Assembly (NCBI GenBank): GCA_019308145.1
Contig: JAFDIG010000130.1
Coordinates: forward strand, 1-6,311
Direction: 5' to 3'
Source: Deltaproteobacteria bacterium
GTDB lineage: Bacteria; Desulfobacterota; JAFDIG01
Length of the DNA stretch: 6,311 bases
The position numbers and the translations under genes were made by a program. Within the stretch, counting starts at the first letter, position 1; each line of letters starts with the position of its first letter. Positions 1 to 5,972 of this stretch are shown piece by piece. Under the pieces are notes generated by a model, which was given only the letters and a program-made list of their open reading frames with translations, searched no databases and had not been told where the DNA came from.

Positions 1-299
1 TTTTTTTCAGTTAAAGGAGTAGGAACACATATCAATATACAATCTGGCTCATTAAGCCTACGAAAATCAGTAGTAGCAATAAACTTATCTCCTATCTTTT
101 CAAGCAATCTTGATGATATATGGTGGATATAGCTTACCTTTTTATTAAGCTTCTTAACTTTTTTCTCATCAATGTCAAAACCAATTACTCTAAAACCTTC
201 TTCAGCAAAGCGGATAAGAAGAGGAAGCCCTACATATCCCAATCCTATAATCCCTACTATTGCCTCTTTTTTTTCTATCTTATTTATGAGATCCTTCAT
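1..299 (-). CDS. wbpA: UDP-N-acetyl-hexosamine 6-dehydrogenase (WbpA-like), N-terminal part; 3' end outside the window
   Basis: The 99 visible codons encode the NAD-binding half of a nucleotide-sugar dehydrogenase. This family oxidises C6 of a UDP-HexNAc to the uronic acid with two NAD+ in the cytoplasm, for O-antigen or capsule precursors. The Rossmann motif GLGYVGLP is at residues 19-26, the acidic NAD-ribose residue lies in GFDID (40-44), and ICVPTPL closes the next strand at 90-96. The segment SYIHHIS (56-62) resembles the SYIxHI signature of WbpA-type UDP-GlcNAc dehydrogenases rather than UDP-glucose dehydrogenases. The chosen ATG gives the usual short N-terminal extension before the Rossmann fold, though the ribosome binding site is weak. 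It starts 9 bases after the full-length end of the aminotransferase frame, so the two are probably cotranscribed. UDP-GalNAc (WbpO/TviB) or ManNAc (WecC) specificity cannot be excluded from this fragment. The family is certain; the substrate is inferred. Confidence 0.88.
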   Translation of the reverse strand, partial: MKDLINKIEKKEAIVGIIGLGYVGLPLLIRFAEEGFRVIGFDIDEKKVKKLNKKVSYIHHISSRLLEKIGDKFIATTDFRRLNEPDCILICVPTPLTEK

Positions 300-308
300 C
301 TTGTTATT

Positions 309-440
309 CTACTTATCATAAAATCTTTTTATCATATCTACTATATATTCCTGCTGATTTTGAGTCAATTCAGGGAAAATAGGTAGAGCAAGAGTCTCTT
401 TTGCAGCCCTTTCAGATTCAGGGAAATCACCTTCTTTATA
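309..440 (-). pseudogene. In-frame C-terminal remnant of the aminotransferase, after the premature TGA
   Basis: Reading on in the same frame after the TGA at 441-443 gives 43 sense codons and then TAG at 309-311. The peptide starts [15 protein letters not shown], continues LALPIFPEL and ends in DMIKRFYDK. This is the normal end of DegT-family aminotransferases, which continue after QPCYKDLG with YKEGDFP, then the SER/AKE helix, LPIxPEL and a final helix. Joined to the upstream part, the gene would be 381 codons including the TGA, close to the family's usual length. The segment has no start codon in a plausible position and no ribosome binding site, so it is not a separate gene. Changing the TGA to GGA (Gly) would restore the typical motif. 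A recent point mutation or a sequence error are the two likely explanations. Confidence 0.85.
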
Positions 441-1451
441 TCAAAGATCTTTATAACATGGCTGCATATGAAGAGGAAGAGGGTAGTAAATCTCGGTGCT
501 TATACCTTTTTCTTTTAAGAAATTTTTTAGTTCGTCCCTTTTTTTCACTCTTATTACAAACTGATTATAGATGTGCCGATTATTATATTCTGTTACAGGA
601 AGTTTGATATCAAACTTCTGATACCCTATTTTTTCAAATAATTCTTTATAAAATTCAGCATTTTCCTTTCGCTTTTTACTCCATTCATCAAGATATTTTA
701 TTTTAACAAGAAGTACTGCTGCCTGAAGAGCATCCAATCTTCCATTAATACCTACATAAATATGATAATACTTTTTTTCCGACCCATGAGACCTAAGCAT
801 TCTAACCTTTTTAGCAAGTTCTTCATTATTTGTTACTACCATCCCACCATCACCATATCCACCGAGATTCTTTGATGGGAAAAAGGAAAAACATCCCAAT
901 ATTCCCATTGAACCTGCACGAGATCTTCTCCCATTTTTTATATATTCTGCACCAATAGCTTGCGCTGCGTCTTCTATCACTGGTATATTGAATCTATTAG
1001 ATAATTCTAAGATAGGTTCCATATCTGCACACTGACCAAAAAGATGGATGGGAATTATTGCTTTTATATTATCTTTTGCTTTTCTTTCTAAAAGATAACC
1101 CAATTTTTCTGGGTCCATGTTATAGGTTTTGGCATCGATATCCACAAAAAGAGGCTTTGCTCCTAATCTTGTTATAACACCAACAGTGGAGAAGAATGTA
1201 TAAGGTGTTGTTATCACGATATCGCCATATTTGATATCAAGAGCCATTAAACTAATAAGTAAAGCATCTGTTCCTGAAGATACACCTATTCCAAATCGGC
1301 AGTCAGAATATTTTGCTATTTTGTCCTCCAATCTTTTTACCTTATCACCAAGGATAAAGCGTTGACTCTCAAGCACTTCATCAATAGCGATCTTAATTTC
1401 CTTCTTGATCTTCTGGTATTGGATTTTTAGATCCAAAAGAGGAATTTCCAT
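441..1451 (-). CDS. DegT/DnrJ/EryC1/StrS PLP-dependent sugar aminotransferase, truncated by an in-frame TGA
   Basis: The product (336 aa as read) belongs to the PLP aminotransferases that aminate keto-sugar nucleotides, usually with glutamate as donor. Visible family features are the N-terminal PLLDLKIQY, the phosphate-binding SSGTDAL (58-64), EDAAQA (160-165) with the Asp that contacts the pyridine nitrogen, and SFFPSKNLGG (189-198) with K194 as the expected Schiff-base lysine. GINGRLDALQAA (234-245) and IYYPLPLHMQPCY (321-333) are also typical. The start is fixed by AAGGAGGT at 1457-1464, 5 bases upstream of the ATG. Linkage to a WbpA-like dehydrogenase suggests a WbpE-type role: amination of the 3-keto UDP-HexNAc uronic acid. 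That substrate is inferred. The frame stops at TGA 441-443, where relatives usually continue LGYKEGDFPxSE, and the missing tail follows in the same frame (309-440). As read, the protein lacks about 43 C-terminal residues of the small domain and may be inactive. Confidence 0.9.
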   Translation of the reverse strand: MEIPLLDLKIQYQKIKKEIKIAIDEVLESQRFILGDKVKRLEDKIAKYSDCRFGIGVSSGTDALLISLMALDIKYGDIVITTPYTFFSTVGVITRLGAKPLFVDIDAKTYNMDPEKLGYLLERKAKDNIKAIIPIHLFGQCADMEPILELSNRFNIPVIEDAAQAIGAEYIKNGRRSRAGSMGILGCFSFFPSKNLGGYGDGGMVVTNNEELAKKVRMLRSHGSEKKYYHIYVGINGRLDALQAAVLLVKIKYLDEWSKKRKENAEFYKELFEKIGYQKFDIKLPVTEYNNRHIYNQFVIRVKKRDELKNFLKEKGISTEIYYPLPLHMQPCYKDL

Positions 1452-1476
1452 ATTATACCTCCTTAGATGTATTTAT

Positions 1477-1505
1477 GATTTACAAGATTATTTTTTATAA
1501 GTCAA
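1477..1505 (-). promoter_or_regulatory. Candidate sigma70-type promoter for the aminotransferase/dehydrogenase genes
   Basis: On the minus strand TTGACT (1500-1505) is followed after 17 bases by TAAATC (1477-1482). The -35 hexamer matches the consensus at five of six positions and the spacing is ideal, but the -10 matches at only three of six. Transcription would start near 1470 and leave a short leader that still includes the AAGGAGGT site. In such AT-rich DNA a match of this kind can arise by chance. Confidence 0.35.
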
Positions 1506-1578
1506 CAGATTATTAAAAAGTTTTAATAGATGGGTATTGAGGGGCTTATAATCATACCTTCAAATATTATATTTTCTC

Positions 1579-1604
1579 TGCTTTGCTATCCCATAGAGAA
1601 AGCA
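1579..1604. repeat. Inverted repeat / hairpin in the divergent intergenic region
   Basis: TGCTTT (1579-1584) pairs with AAAGCA (1599-1604), and CTAT (1586-1589) pairs with ATAG (1593-1596) around a CCC centre. A small asymmetric bulge (G on one side, AG on the other) separates the two helices. It is not followed by a T-run long enough to call it a terminator. It lies between the two candidate promoters, about 34 bases upstream of the plus-strand -35, so an operator or activator site for the hydroxylase operon is possible. That role is inferred only from position and symmetry. Confidence 0.5.
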
Positions 1605-1637
1605 AGGGTTTTATGTCAAATCTATATAGGTTTTTAC

Positions 1638-1666
1638 TTGACTTATTTAATAGCTTGTGATATTTC
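1638..1666 (+). promoter_or_regulatory. Candidate sigma70-type promoter for the molybdenum hydroxylase operon
   Basis: TTGACT (1638-1643) matches the -35 consensus at five of six positions. Possible -10 elements follow at 16 to 17 bases (ATATTT 1660-1665 or TATTTC 1661-1666), both imperfect. An isolated TATAAA (1694-1699) closer to the gene is an alternative -10, but it has no good -35 at the right distance. A start near 1672 would give a leader of about 60 bases. Confidence 0.35.
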
Positions 1667-1732
1667 TCTCAAAGATTATTAATAAAATGGCGTTATAAAT
1701 TTTTATATATAAAATATAAGGAGGTATTTTAG

Positions 1733-2179
1733 ATGATTGTTGAAGAAAAATTCAGTGTGAAAGCACCTATACAAAAAGTGTGGGATTTCCTTTTAGACCC
1801 TAATCAAGTGGGCGCTTGTGTTCCAGGGTGTGAAAAGATAGAAAAACTTGATGACAAAACTTATGAATCTGTGGTAAAAGTAAAAGTAGGATTTATAACT
1901 GTAAAGATGAAATCTAAAACAAAAATTACTGAAATGGAGCCACCTCATCATCTTAAATCTGTAACCGAAGGCTCTGATATGTTAAAAGCAGGTCAACTTT
2001 ATCAAGAAGCTGTTATGGATATTAAAGAGATAGGAGAAAATGAGGTTGAGGTATCTTATAAAACTGATATTAGGGTAGTAGGAAAACTGGCAACATTTGG
2101 TGAAAAGATTATGAGGTCAAAAGCAAAAAAGATGGGGGAAGAATTTGCTAAAAATATAAAGAAAAAGCTGGAAGCATGA
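1733..2179 (+). CDS. CoxG-like SRPBCC protein (carbon monoxide dehydrogenase subunit G family)
   Basis: This 148-residue protein matches the CoxG branch of the SRPBCC (START/Bet v 1-like) fold, a helix-grip barrel with a hydrophobic cavity. The signature is at the N terminus: a KFSVKAPIQKVWDFLLDP opening (6-23), then GACVPGCEKIEKL (27-39), where CoxG proteins carry VPGCE. The C-terminal amphipathic helix is Lys-rich (about 123-147). CoxG proteins are accessory factors of molybdenum hydroxylases; for mycobacterial CO dehydrogenase a role in binding menaquinone and shuttling electrons has been reported. This copy ends right after the core fold and lacks the extended C-terminal tail found in many CoxG proteins, so membrane attachment is not evident. 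AAGGAGGT (1718-1725) lies 7 bases before the ATG. It is the first gene of the operon, 45 bases ahead of the FAD subunit and in the same reading frame, separated by one TGA. The family is secure; its job here is inferred. Confidence 0.9.
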   Translation: MIVEEKFSVKAPIQKVWDFLLDPNQVGACVPGCEKIEKLDDKTYESVVKVKVGFITVKMKSKTKITEMEPPHHLKSVTEGSDMLKAGQLYQEAVMDIKEIGENEVEVSYKTDIRVVGKLATFGEKIMRSKAKKMGEEFAKNIKKKLEA

Positions 2180-2224
2180 GTCCCTTTTATTAAAAAAGTA
2201 TTAAAACAGGAGGAGACAAAGATT

Positions 2225-3100
2225 ATGAGAGATTTTGAATATATTGCTCCAAAAACAGTTAAAGAAACCCTTGATGTTTTGGATGAGTATCAGGAAGATT
2301 GTAAAATAATAGCAGGGGGACAATCTTTACTAAACATTTTGAAACAAGGATTAATGGCTCCTGAATATATTATTGATATTAAGAACCTTGAAGAATTGAA
2401 TTACATTAAATTTGATGAAAAAGATGGCTTAAAGATAGGGGCAACTACTACCCATAGGAGTGTTGAATTTTCTGATACTATCAAAGAGCATTATAATGTT
2501 TTATCAGAAATGGAGAGACATCTTGCTACAGTCCAGATAAGAAATTGGGGTACTATTGGTGGAAATTTATGTATTGCTGATCCAACAGGAGATGTTGCGC
2601 CACCACTTTTAGCAATGGATGCTACGGTTATTATTGCAAATAAAGATGGAGAGAGAGAAGTGACAGTTCTTGATTTTGGTGTTGATTATTATGAAACAGT
2701 GGTAGGACCAAACGAGCTTTTAACAGAGATTAGAGTTCCAGTCATTCCATCTAATACAGGGATTGCCTACTTAAAATATAGGATTGTTGAGGGAGATGCT
2801 CCTATAGTTGGTGCTGCAGTTGCTTTTACCTTAAATGAGAAAGGAGCTTGCAAAAAAGCAAGGATAGGAATGGGAGGGGTTGCTCCTATCCCTATAAGAG
2901 CAGAAAAAGCAGAAAAAATGTTTGAAGGTGAAAAGATAACAGATACATTAATTGAAGAGGCAGCAAAAGTTGCATCTGAGGAAACAACTCCTATACCTGA
3001 TATTGTTGCTTCTGCTGAATATAAAAAAAGGGTAATAGGAGTTTATGTAAAACGGGCAGCAAAATTAGCATTAACAAGGGCAGAAAAGGCCGCAAACTAA
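2225..3100 (+). CDS. FAD-binding medium subunit of a xanthine dehydrogenase-family molybdenum hydroxylase (CoxM type)
   Basis: This 291-residue subunit carries the FAD that receives electrons from the [2Fe-2S] subunit and passes them to the external acceptor. Both flavin-binding motifs are visible: AGGQSLL (30-36) in the N-terminal FAD_binding_5 domain, and TIGGNLCIADPTGD (110-123), which wraps the pyrophosphate. The C-terminal CO_deh_flav_C region follows (about 180-285), including EGDAPIVGAAVA (169-180) and RIGMGGVAPIPIRA (203-216). The length is usual for stand-alone CoxM subunits. There is no inserted Cys cluster like the extra [4Fe-4S] domain of 4-hydroxybenzoyl-CoA reductase beta subunits. 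AGGAGGAG (2208-2215) lies 9 bases before the ATG, which begins with the canonical MRDFEYIAPKT. The next gene starts 21 bases downstream, consistent with cotranscription. The family assignment is firm; the electron acceptor is unknown. Confidence 0.95.
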   Translation: MRDFEYIAPKTVKETLDVLDEYQEDCKIIAGGQSLLNILKQGLMAPEYIIDIKNLEELNYIKFDEKDGLKIGATTTHRSVEFSDTIKEHYNVLSEMERHLATVQIRNWGTIGGNLCIADPTGDVAPPLLAMDATVIIANKDGEREVTVLDFGVDYYETVVGPNELLTEIRVPVIPSNTGIAYLKYRIVEGDAPIVGAAVAFTLNEKGACKKARIGMGGVAPIPIRAEKAEKMFEGEKITDTLIEEAAKVASEETTPIPDIVASAEYKKRVIGVYVKRAAKLALTRAEKAAN

Positions 3101-3121
3101 AAATGGAGGTAGCCAACTGTC

Positions 3122-3601
3122 ATGAAAAAGATACTTAATGTTACCATAAATGGAACCCCTTATGAAATAGCCATCAAACCTAAAACCACTTTAGTAGAAG
3201 TGCTTAGAAACGAGCTTAACTTAACAGGGACAAAACGATCTTGTAATGCTGGAGGCTGTAGTTCCTGCAGTGTGCTTGTTGATGGCAAAGTAGTTAATTC
3301 ATGCTCTGTTTTAGCTTTACAAGTTGATGGCAAAGAAGTAACAACCATTGAAGGGATAGCAGATGGCGCAAAACTTCATCCACTTCAACAAGCCTTTTTA
3401 GAGCATGGAGCATATCAGTGTGGATATTGCACTCCAGGAATGATTATTGCTGGCAAAGCTTTGTTAGATGAAAACCCTAATCCTACGAAACAGGAGGTTA
3501 AAGAGGCAATAGCTGGCAATCTCTGCCGTTGTACTGGATATGTAAGGATAGTTGATGCTATATTAGCAACGGCTAAAAAACTACAGGAGGAGGCAAAATG
3601 A
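3122..3601 (+). CDS. Double [2Fe-2S] small subunit of a molybdenum hydroxylase (CoxS type)
   Basis: This 159-residue subunit relays electrons from the molybdenum site to the FAD. The N-terminal plant-ferredoxin-like domain has the cluster ligands C41, C46, C49 and C61. The C-terminal helical [2Fe-2S]_2 domain has QCGYCTPGM (99-107) and NLCRCTGY (133-140), giving ligands C100, C103, C135 and C137. Q99 and C100 are the residues that usually contact the dinucleotide of the pterin cofactor. The length is standard. One oddity is that the first cluster loop reads GGCSSC, while most relatives have GxCGAC, so the Gly after the second ligand is Ser. GGAGGT (3105-3110) sits 11 bases before the ATG, slightly far. 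The stop overlaps the next start as ATGA, which implies translational coupling to the catalytic subunit. Confidence 0.97.
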   Translation: MKKILNVTINGTPYEIAIKPKTTLVEVLRNELNLTGTKRSCNAGGCSSCSVLVDGKVVNSCSVLALQVDGKEVTTIEGIADGAKLHPLQQAFLEHGAYQCGYCTPGMIIAGKALLDENPNPTKQEVKEAIAGNLCRCTGYVRIVDAILATAKKLQEEAK

Positions 3602-5892
3602 GTAATTATTCTGTTATTGGAAAACCAATTCAAAGGATAGATGGCTATGAAAAAGTTACTGGTGCCGCTAAATTTACTACAGATATAAGGCTTTCTGGTA
3701 TGTTATGGGGGAAAATGCTTAGAAGTCCTCATCCCCATGCAAAGATATTAAACATTGATACAAGCAAAGCAAAAAAGTTACCAGGAGTCAAAGCGGTTAT
3801 CACCAGTGCTGATACTTTACATATAAAATATAGTAATTGGAGAAGATACCCTCATTTAATGGATGAAACACCATTAGCAGAGGATAAGGTTAGGTATATT
3901 GGTGAGCCAGTGGCAGCAGTAGCTGCTATTGATGAGGATATTGCAGAAGAAGCTTTAGGCCTTATTGAAGTAGACTATGAAGTCCTCCCAGCAGTTTTCG
4001 ATCCTCTTGAAGCAATAAAAGATGGTGCTCCTCAAATCCATGAAGGACCTACGGTAAAAAACAATATATCTGAAGCTCGCCATTTTGAATTTGGTGATGT
4101 TGATGAAGCTTTTAAGAAATGTGACAGGGTTAGAGAAGACACATTTTATCTTCATCCTGTATCTCATGCTTTTCTTGAACCTACAAATTCTGTAGCAAGC
4201 TGGGATCTAAATGGAAGACTTACTATCTGGACTTCAACACAAACACCTTACTTTATCCAAACCTTGCTTGCTATGGTACTTGGTATTAAGGAAGGAAATA
4301 TTAGGGTTATAAAACCACATGTAGGCGGAGGCTTTGGTGGCAAAATGGAGCTATTCTCAGATCAATACTGTGCTGCTCGCCTCTCTATGTTAACAGGTAA
4401 ACCAGTAAAAATAGAATTGGACAGAGAAGAGGTATTCATTGCTACAAGAAGACGCCATCCAATGTATTATACTCTAAAAACTGGCTATATGAAAGATGGT
4501 ACTCTGGTTGCAAAAGAGGCAAAGGTATACACAGATGGTGGAGCTTATAACGCCATGGGACCAACCTCTCTTTATCTTTCTGGTTTTTTCCAGATATTCC
4601 CTTACACTATCCCCAATTATAGATATGATGGATTCCACATTTATACGAACAAAAATCCATCATCAGCCATGAGAGGATTTGGTGGTCCTCAAGCTGAATT
4701 TACTTGCGATTCTCAAATAGATATGATCGCAGACGATTTAGGGATGGATCCAGCAGAGATTAGGCTTAAAAATGGGATGAAGCCAGGTCATGTTATTCCT
4801 GGTTTAGCCAAAGTTGGAAGCTGCGGCTTTGAAGAATGTGTAAAAAAGGCAATGGAAAGCACAAAATGGAAAGAGAAGAAAGGGAAGCTCCCTATGGGGA
4901 GAGGAATAGGAATGGGCTGTTATGGGTTTATGTCTGGAGGTGTATTTAACTGGATAGATTCCCCTTATGCTTATTCTGCTGCCTATATAAGAATGAATGT
5001 AGATTGCACGGTTGATGTATATATTGGTTCTGCAGAAATAGGTCAGGGTTCTGACACTGTTGCAGCTCAGATCGCTGCCGAAGTTTTAGGTGTCCCTATG
5101 GAGGATGTAAAAGTAATAAGAGGTGATACTGATTCTTGTCCACCTGACTTGGGAGCATGGGGAAGTAGACAAACCCTTATGACTGGTAATGCAGTAAAGA
5201 TGGCAGCAGAAGAGATTAAAAAACAGCTTATTGAGGTTACAGCAAGTTTGATGGTGCCAAACGTAGTTTATGATTTTGACATAAAGGATGGCCGTGTGTT
5301 TATAAAAGATAGACCTGAACGTGGTATAGAGTTGGCAGAAGTTGTAAAGACAGCTGTGAGGGCAAGAGAAGGTCAGGCTCTTTTTGGCAGAGGAATATAT
5401 ACTCCTCATGGAAAGGGAATGGTTTCCCCTGCATATAGTTTTGGTGCGCAGGTGGCAGAGGTAGAGGTAGATTTAGAAACAGGTAAGGTTAATATGATTC
5501 AGGTTACAACAGCTCATGATTGTGGTCAGGTTATTAATAAGTTAGGCGTTGAGGGGCAACTTGAAGGTGCTTTTGTTATGGGACAAGGGTATGCACTCTC
5601 TGAAAATCTAATAACCGATGAAGGAAAGGTTTTAAATCCTTCATTAATAGATTACAAACTCATGAGGGCTCCTGATATCCCTGATAATTTTACCTCTTTG
5701 ATGGTTGAAACCCATGAGCCAGAAGGACCCTTTGGGGCTAAAGAAGCAGGAGAAGGGCTTACCAATCCAAATGCTGGATGTATTGCCAATACTATCTTTG
5801 ATGCAGTTGGTGTAAGGATTAAGGATATGCCTATTACTCCAGAAAAGATATTAAAAGCATTAGATGAAAAGAAAAAGAAAGAAGGAAAATAA
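3598..5892 (+). CDS. Molybdopterin-binding catalytic large subunit, xanthine dehydrogenase family (CoxL/HcrA-like), substrate unknown
   Basis: This 764-residue subunit holds the molybdenum cofactor and carries out the hydroxylation (or the reverse reduction) of the substrate. In order it has the a/b hammerhead domain (about 17-125, starting RIDGYEKVTGAAKF), the first Moco domain (about 150-390) and the second (about 410-690). Seen motifs are STQ (213-215; Q215 aligns with bovine xanthine oxidase Gln767), VGGGFGGK (242-249), AMRGFGGPQ (357-365), EIGQG (480-484) and GAKEAGEG (713-720), where E719 is the catalytic glutamate. The CO dehydrogenase loop with its active-site Cys (AYxCSFR) is absent. 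M250 occupies the position of xanthine oxidase Glu802. REEVF (276-280) with RRRHP (284-288), SCGFEEC (408-414) and the FGAKEA stretch resemble 4-hydroxybenzoyl-CoA reductase alpha subunits, so an aromatic, acyl-CoA or other N-heterocyclic substrate is possible. No signal peptide is visible, so it is probably cytoplasmic. AGGAGGAGG (3585-3593) lies inside the preceding gene. The family is certain; the substrate is not. Confidence 0.96.
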   Translation: MSNYSVIGKPIQRIDGYEKVTGAAKFTTDIRLSGMLWGKMLRSPHPHAKILNIDTSKAKKLPGVKAVITSADTLHIKYSNWRRYPHLMDETPLAEDKVRYIGEPVAAVAAIDEDIAEEALGLIEVDYEVLPAVFDPLEAIKDGAPQIHEGPTVKNNISEARHFEFGDVDEAFKKCDRVREDTFYLHPVSHAFLEPTNSVASWDLNGRLTIWTSTQTPYFIQTLLAMVLGIKEGNIRVIKPHVGGGFGGKMELFSDQYCAARLSMLTGKPVKIELDREEVFIATRRRHPMYYTLKTGYMKDGTLVAKEAKVYTDGGAYNAMGPTSLYLSGFFQIFPYTIPNYRYDGFHIYTNKNPSSAMRGFGGPQAEFTCDSQIDMIADDLGMDPAEIRLKNGMKPGHVIPGLAKVGSCGFEECVKKAMESTKWKEKKGKLPMGRGIGMGCYGFMSGGVFNWIDSPYAYSAAYIRMNVDCTVDVYIGSAEIGQGSDTVAAQIAAEVLGVPMEDVKVIRGDTDSCPPDLGAWGSRQTLMTGNAVKMAAEEIKKQLIEVTASLMVPNVVYDFDIKDGRVFIKDRPERGIELAEVVKTAVRAREGQALFGRGIYTPHGKGMVSPAYSFGAQVAEVEVDLETGKVNMIQVTTAHDCGQVINKLGVEGQLEGAFVMGQGYALSENLITDEGKVLNPSLIDYKLMRAPDIPDNFTSLMVETHEPEGPFGAKEAGEGLTNPNAGCIANTIFDAVGVRIKDMPITPEKILKALDEKKKKEGK

Positions 5893-5916
5893 GTTTTAGA
5901 TAGAACTTCTTAATAC

Positions 5917-5945
5917 AAAAAGGCTCCCAAAAAGGAGCCTTTTTT
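5917..5945. terminator. Strong bidirectional rho-independent terminator
   Basis: GGCTCC (5922-5927) pairs perfectly with GGAGCC (5934-5939) around the 6-base loop CAAAAA. A-runs flank it on the left and a T-run (5940-5945) on the right, so the stem can extend by A-T pairs. It starts 25 bases after the stop of the molybdenum subunit and closes the plus-strand operon. On the minus strand the same structure is followed by five T, so it can also end the convergent gene whose stop is at 5973-5975. Confidence 0.93.
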
Positions 5946-5972
5946 ATTATAAAAAGTGATAATGAATTAACC

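Larger units (their letters stand above)
1452..1732. other. Divergent intergenic region (281 bp) between the sugar-nucleotide genes and the molybdenum hydroxylase operon
   Basis: This is the only sizeable non-coding stretch in the window, and it is very AT-rich. It contains ribosome binding sites at both edges (1457-1464 for the minus gene, 1718-1725 for the plus gene), a TTGACT-type candidate promoter pointing each way, and one strong inverted repeat near the middle (1579-1604). I see no tRNA, no recognisable riboswitch and no credible small ORF with its own ribosome binding site. Confidence 0.8.

Noticed and set aside
441..443. TGA read as glycine (genetic code 25, as in SR1/Gracilibacteria), because it falls at a Gly position.
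   Set aside because: TGA also ends the CoxG-like gene and the [2Fe-2S] subunit at their natural family ends, each with a ribosome binding site for the next gene nearby. No in-frame TGA occurs within the other genes, and their glycines are GGN. The window gives no support for recoding.
405..443. TGA as a selenocysteine codon: a weak CCCT/AGGG stem begins 17 bases downstream on the minus strand.
   Set aside because: The stem is only four base pairs, the position is a structural Gly in this family and not a Cys, and sugar aminotransferases have no known use for selenocysteine.
120..607. Two plus-strand open frames (120-386 and 401-607) opposite the sugar-nucleotide genes.
   Set aside because: They lie antisense to well-supported coding sequence, have low-complexity Phe/Leu/Tyr-rich translations and lack good ribosome binding sites.
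1579..1612. Intergenic hairpin as a rho-independent terminator or attenuator.
   Set aside because: It is followed by AGGG and only four T, and no transcript clearly runs into it from either side. It is kept only as an inverted repeat of unknown function.
3160..5409. Minus-strand open frames at 3160-3348, 3415-3633, 3955-4167 and 5086-5409.
   Set aside because: Each is antisense to the iron-sulfur or molybdenum subunit genes, whose motifs are unmistakable. The antisense translations show no domain and no start signal.
3598..5892. Annotation of the large subunit as aerobic CO dehydrogenase CoxL, suggested by the CoxG-M-S-L layout.
   Set aside because: The form I active-site motif AYxCSFR is absent; the loop is SAMRGFGGPQ, without the Cys that binds copper.
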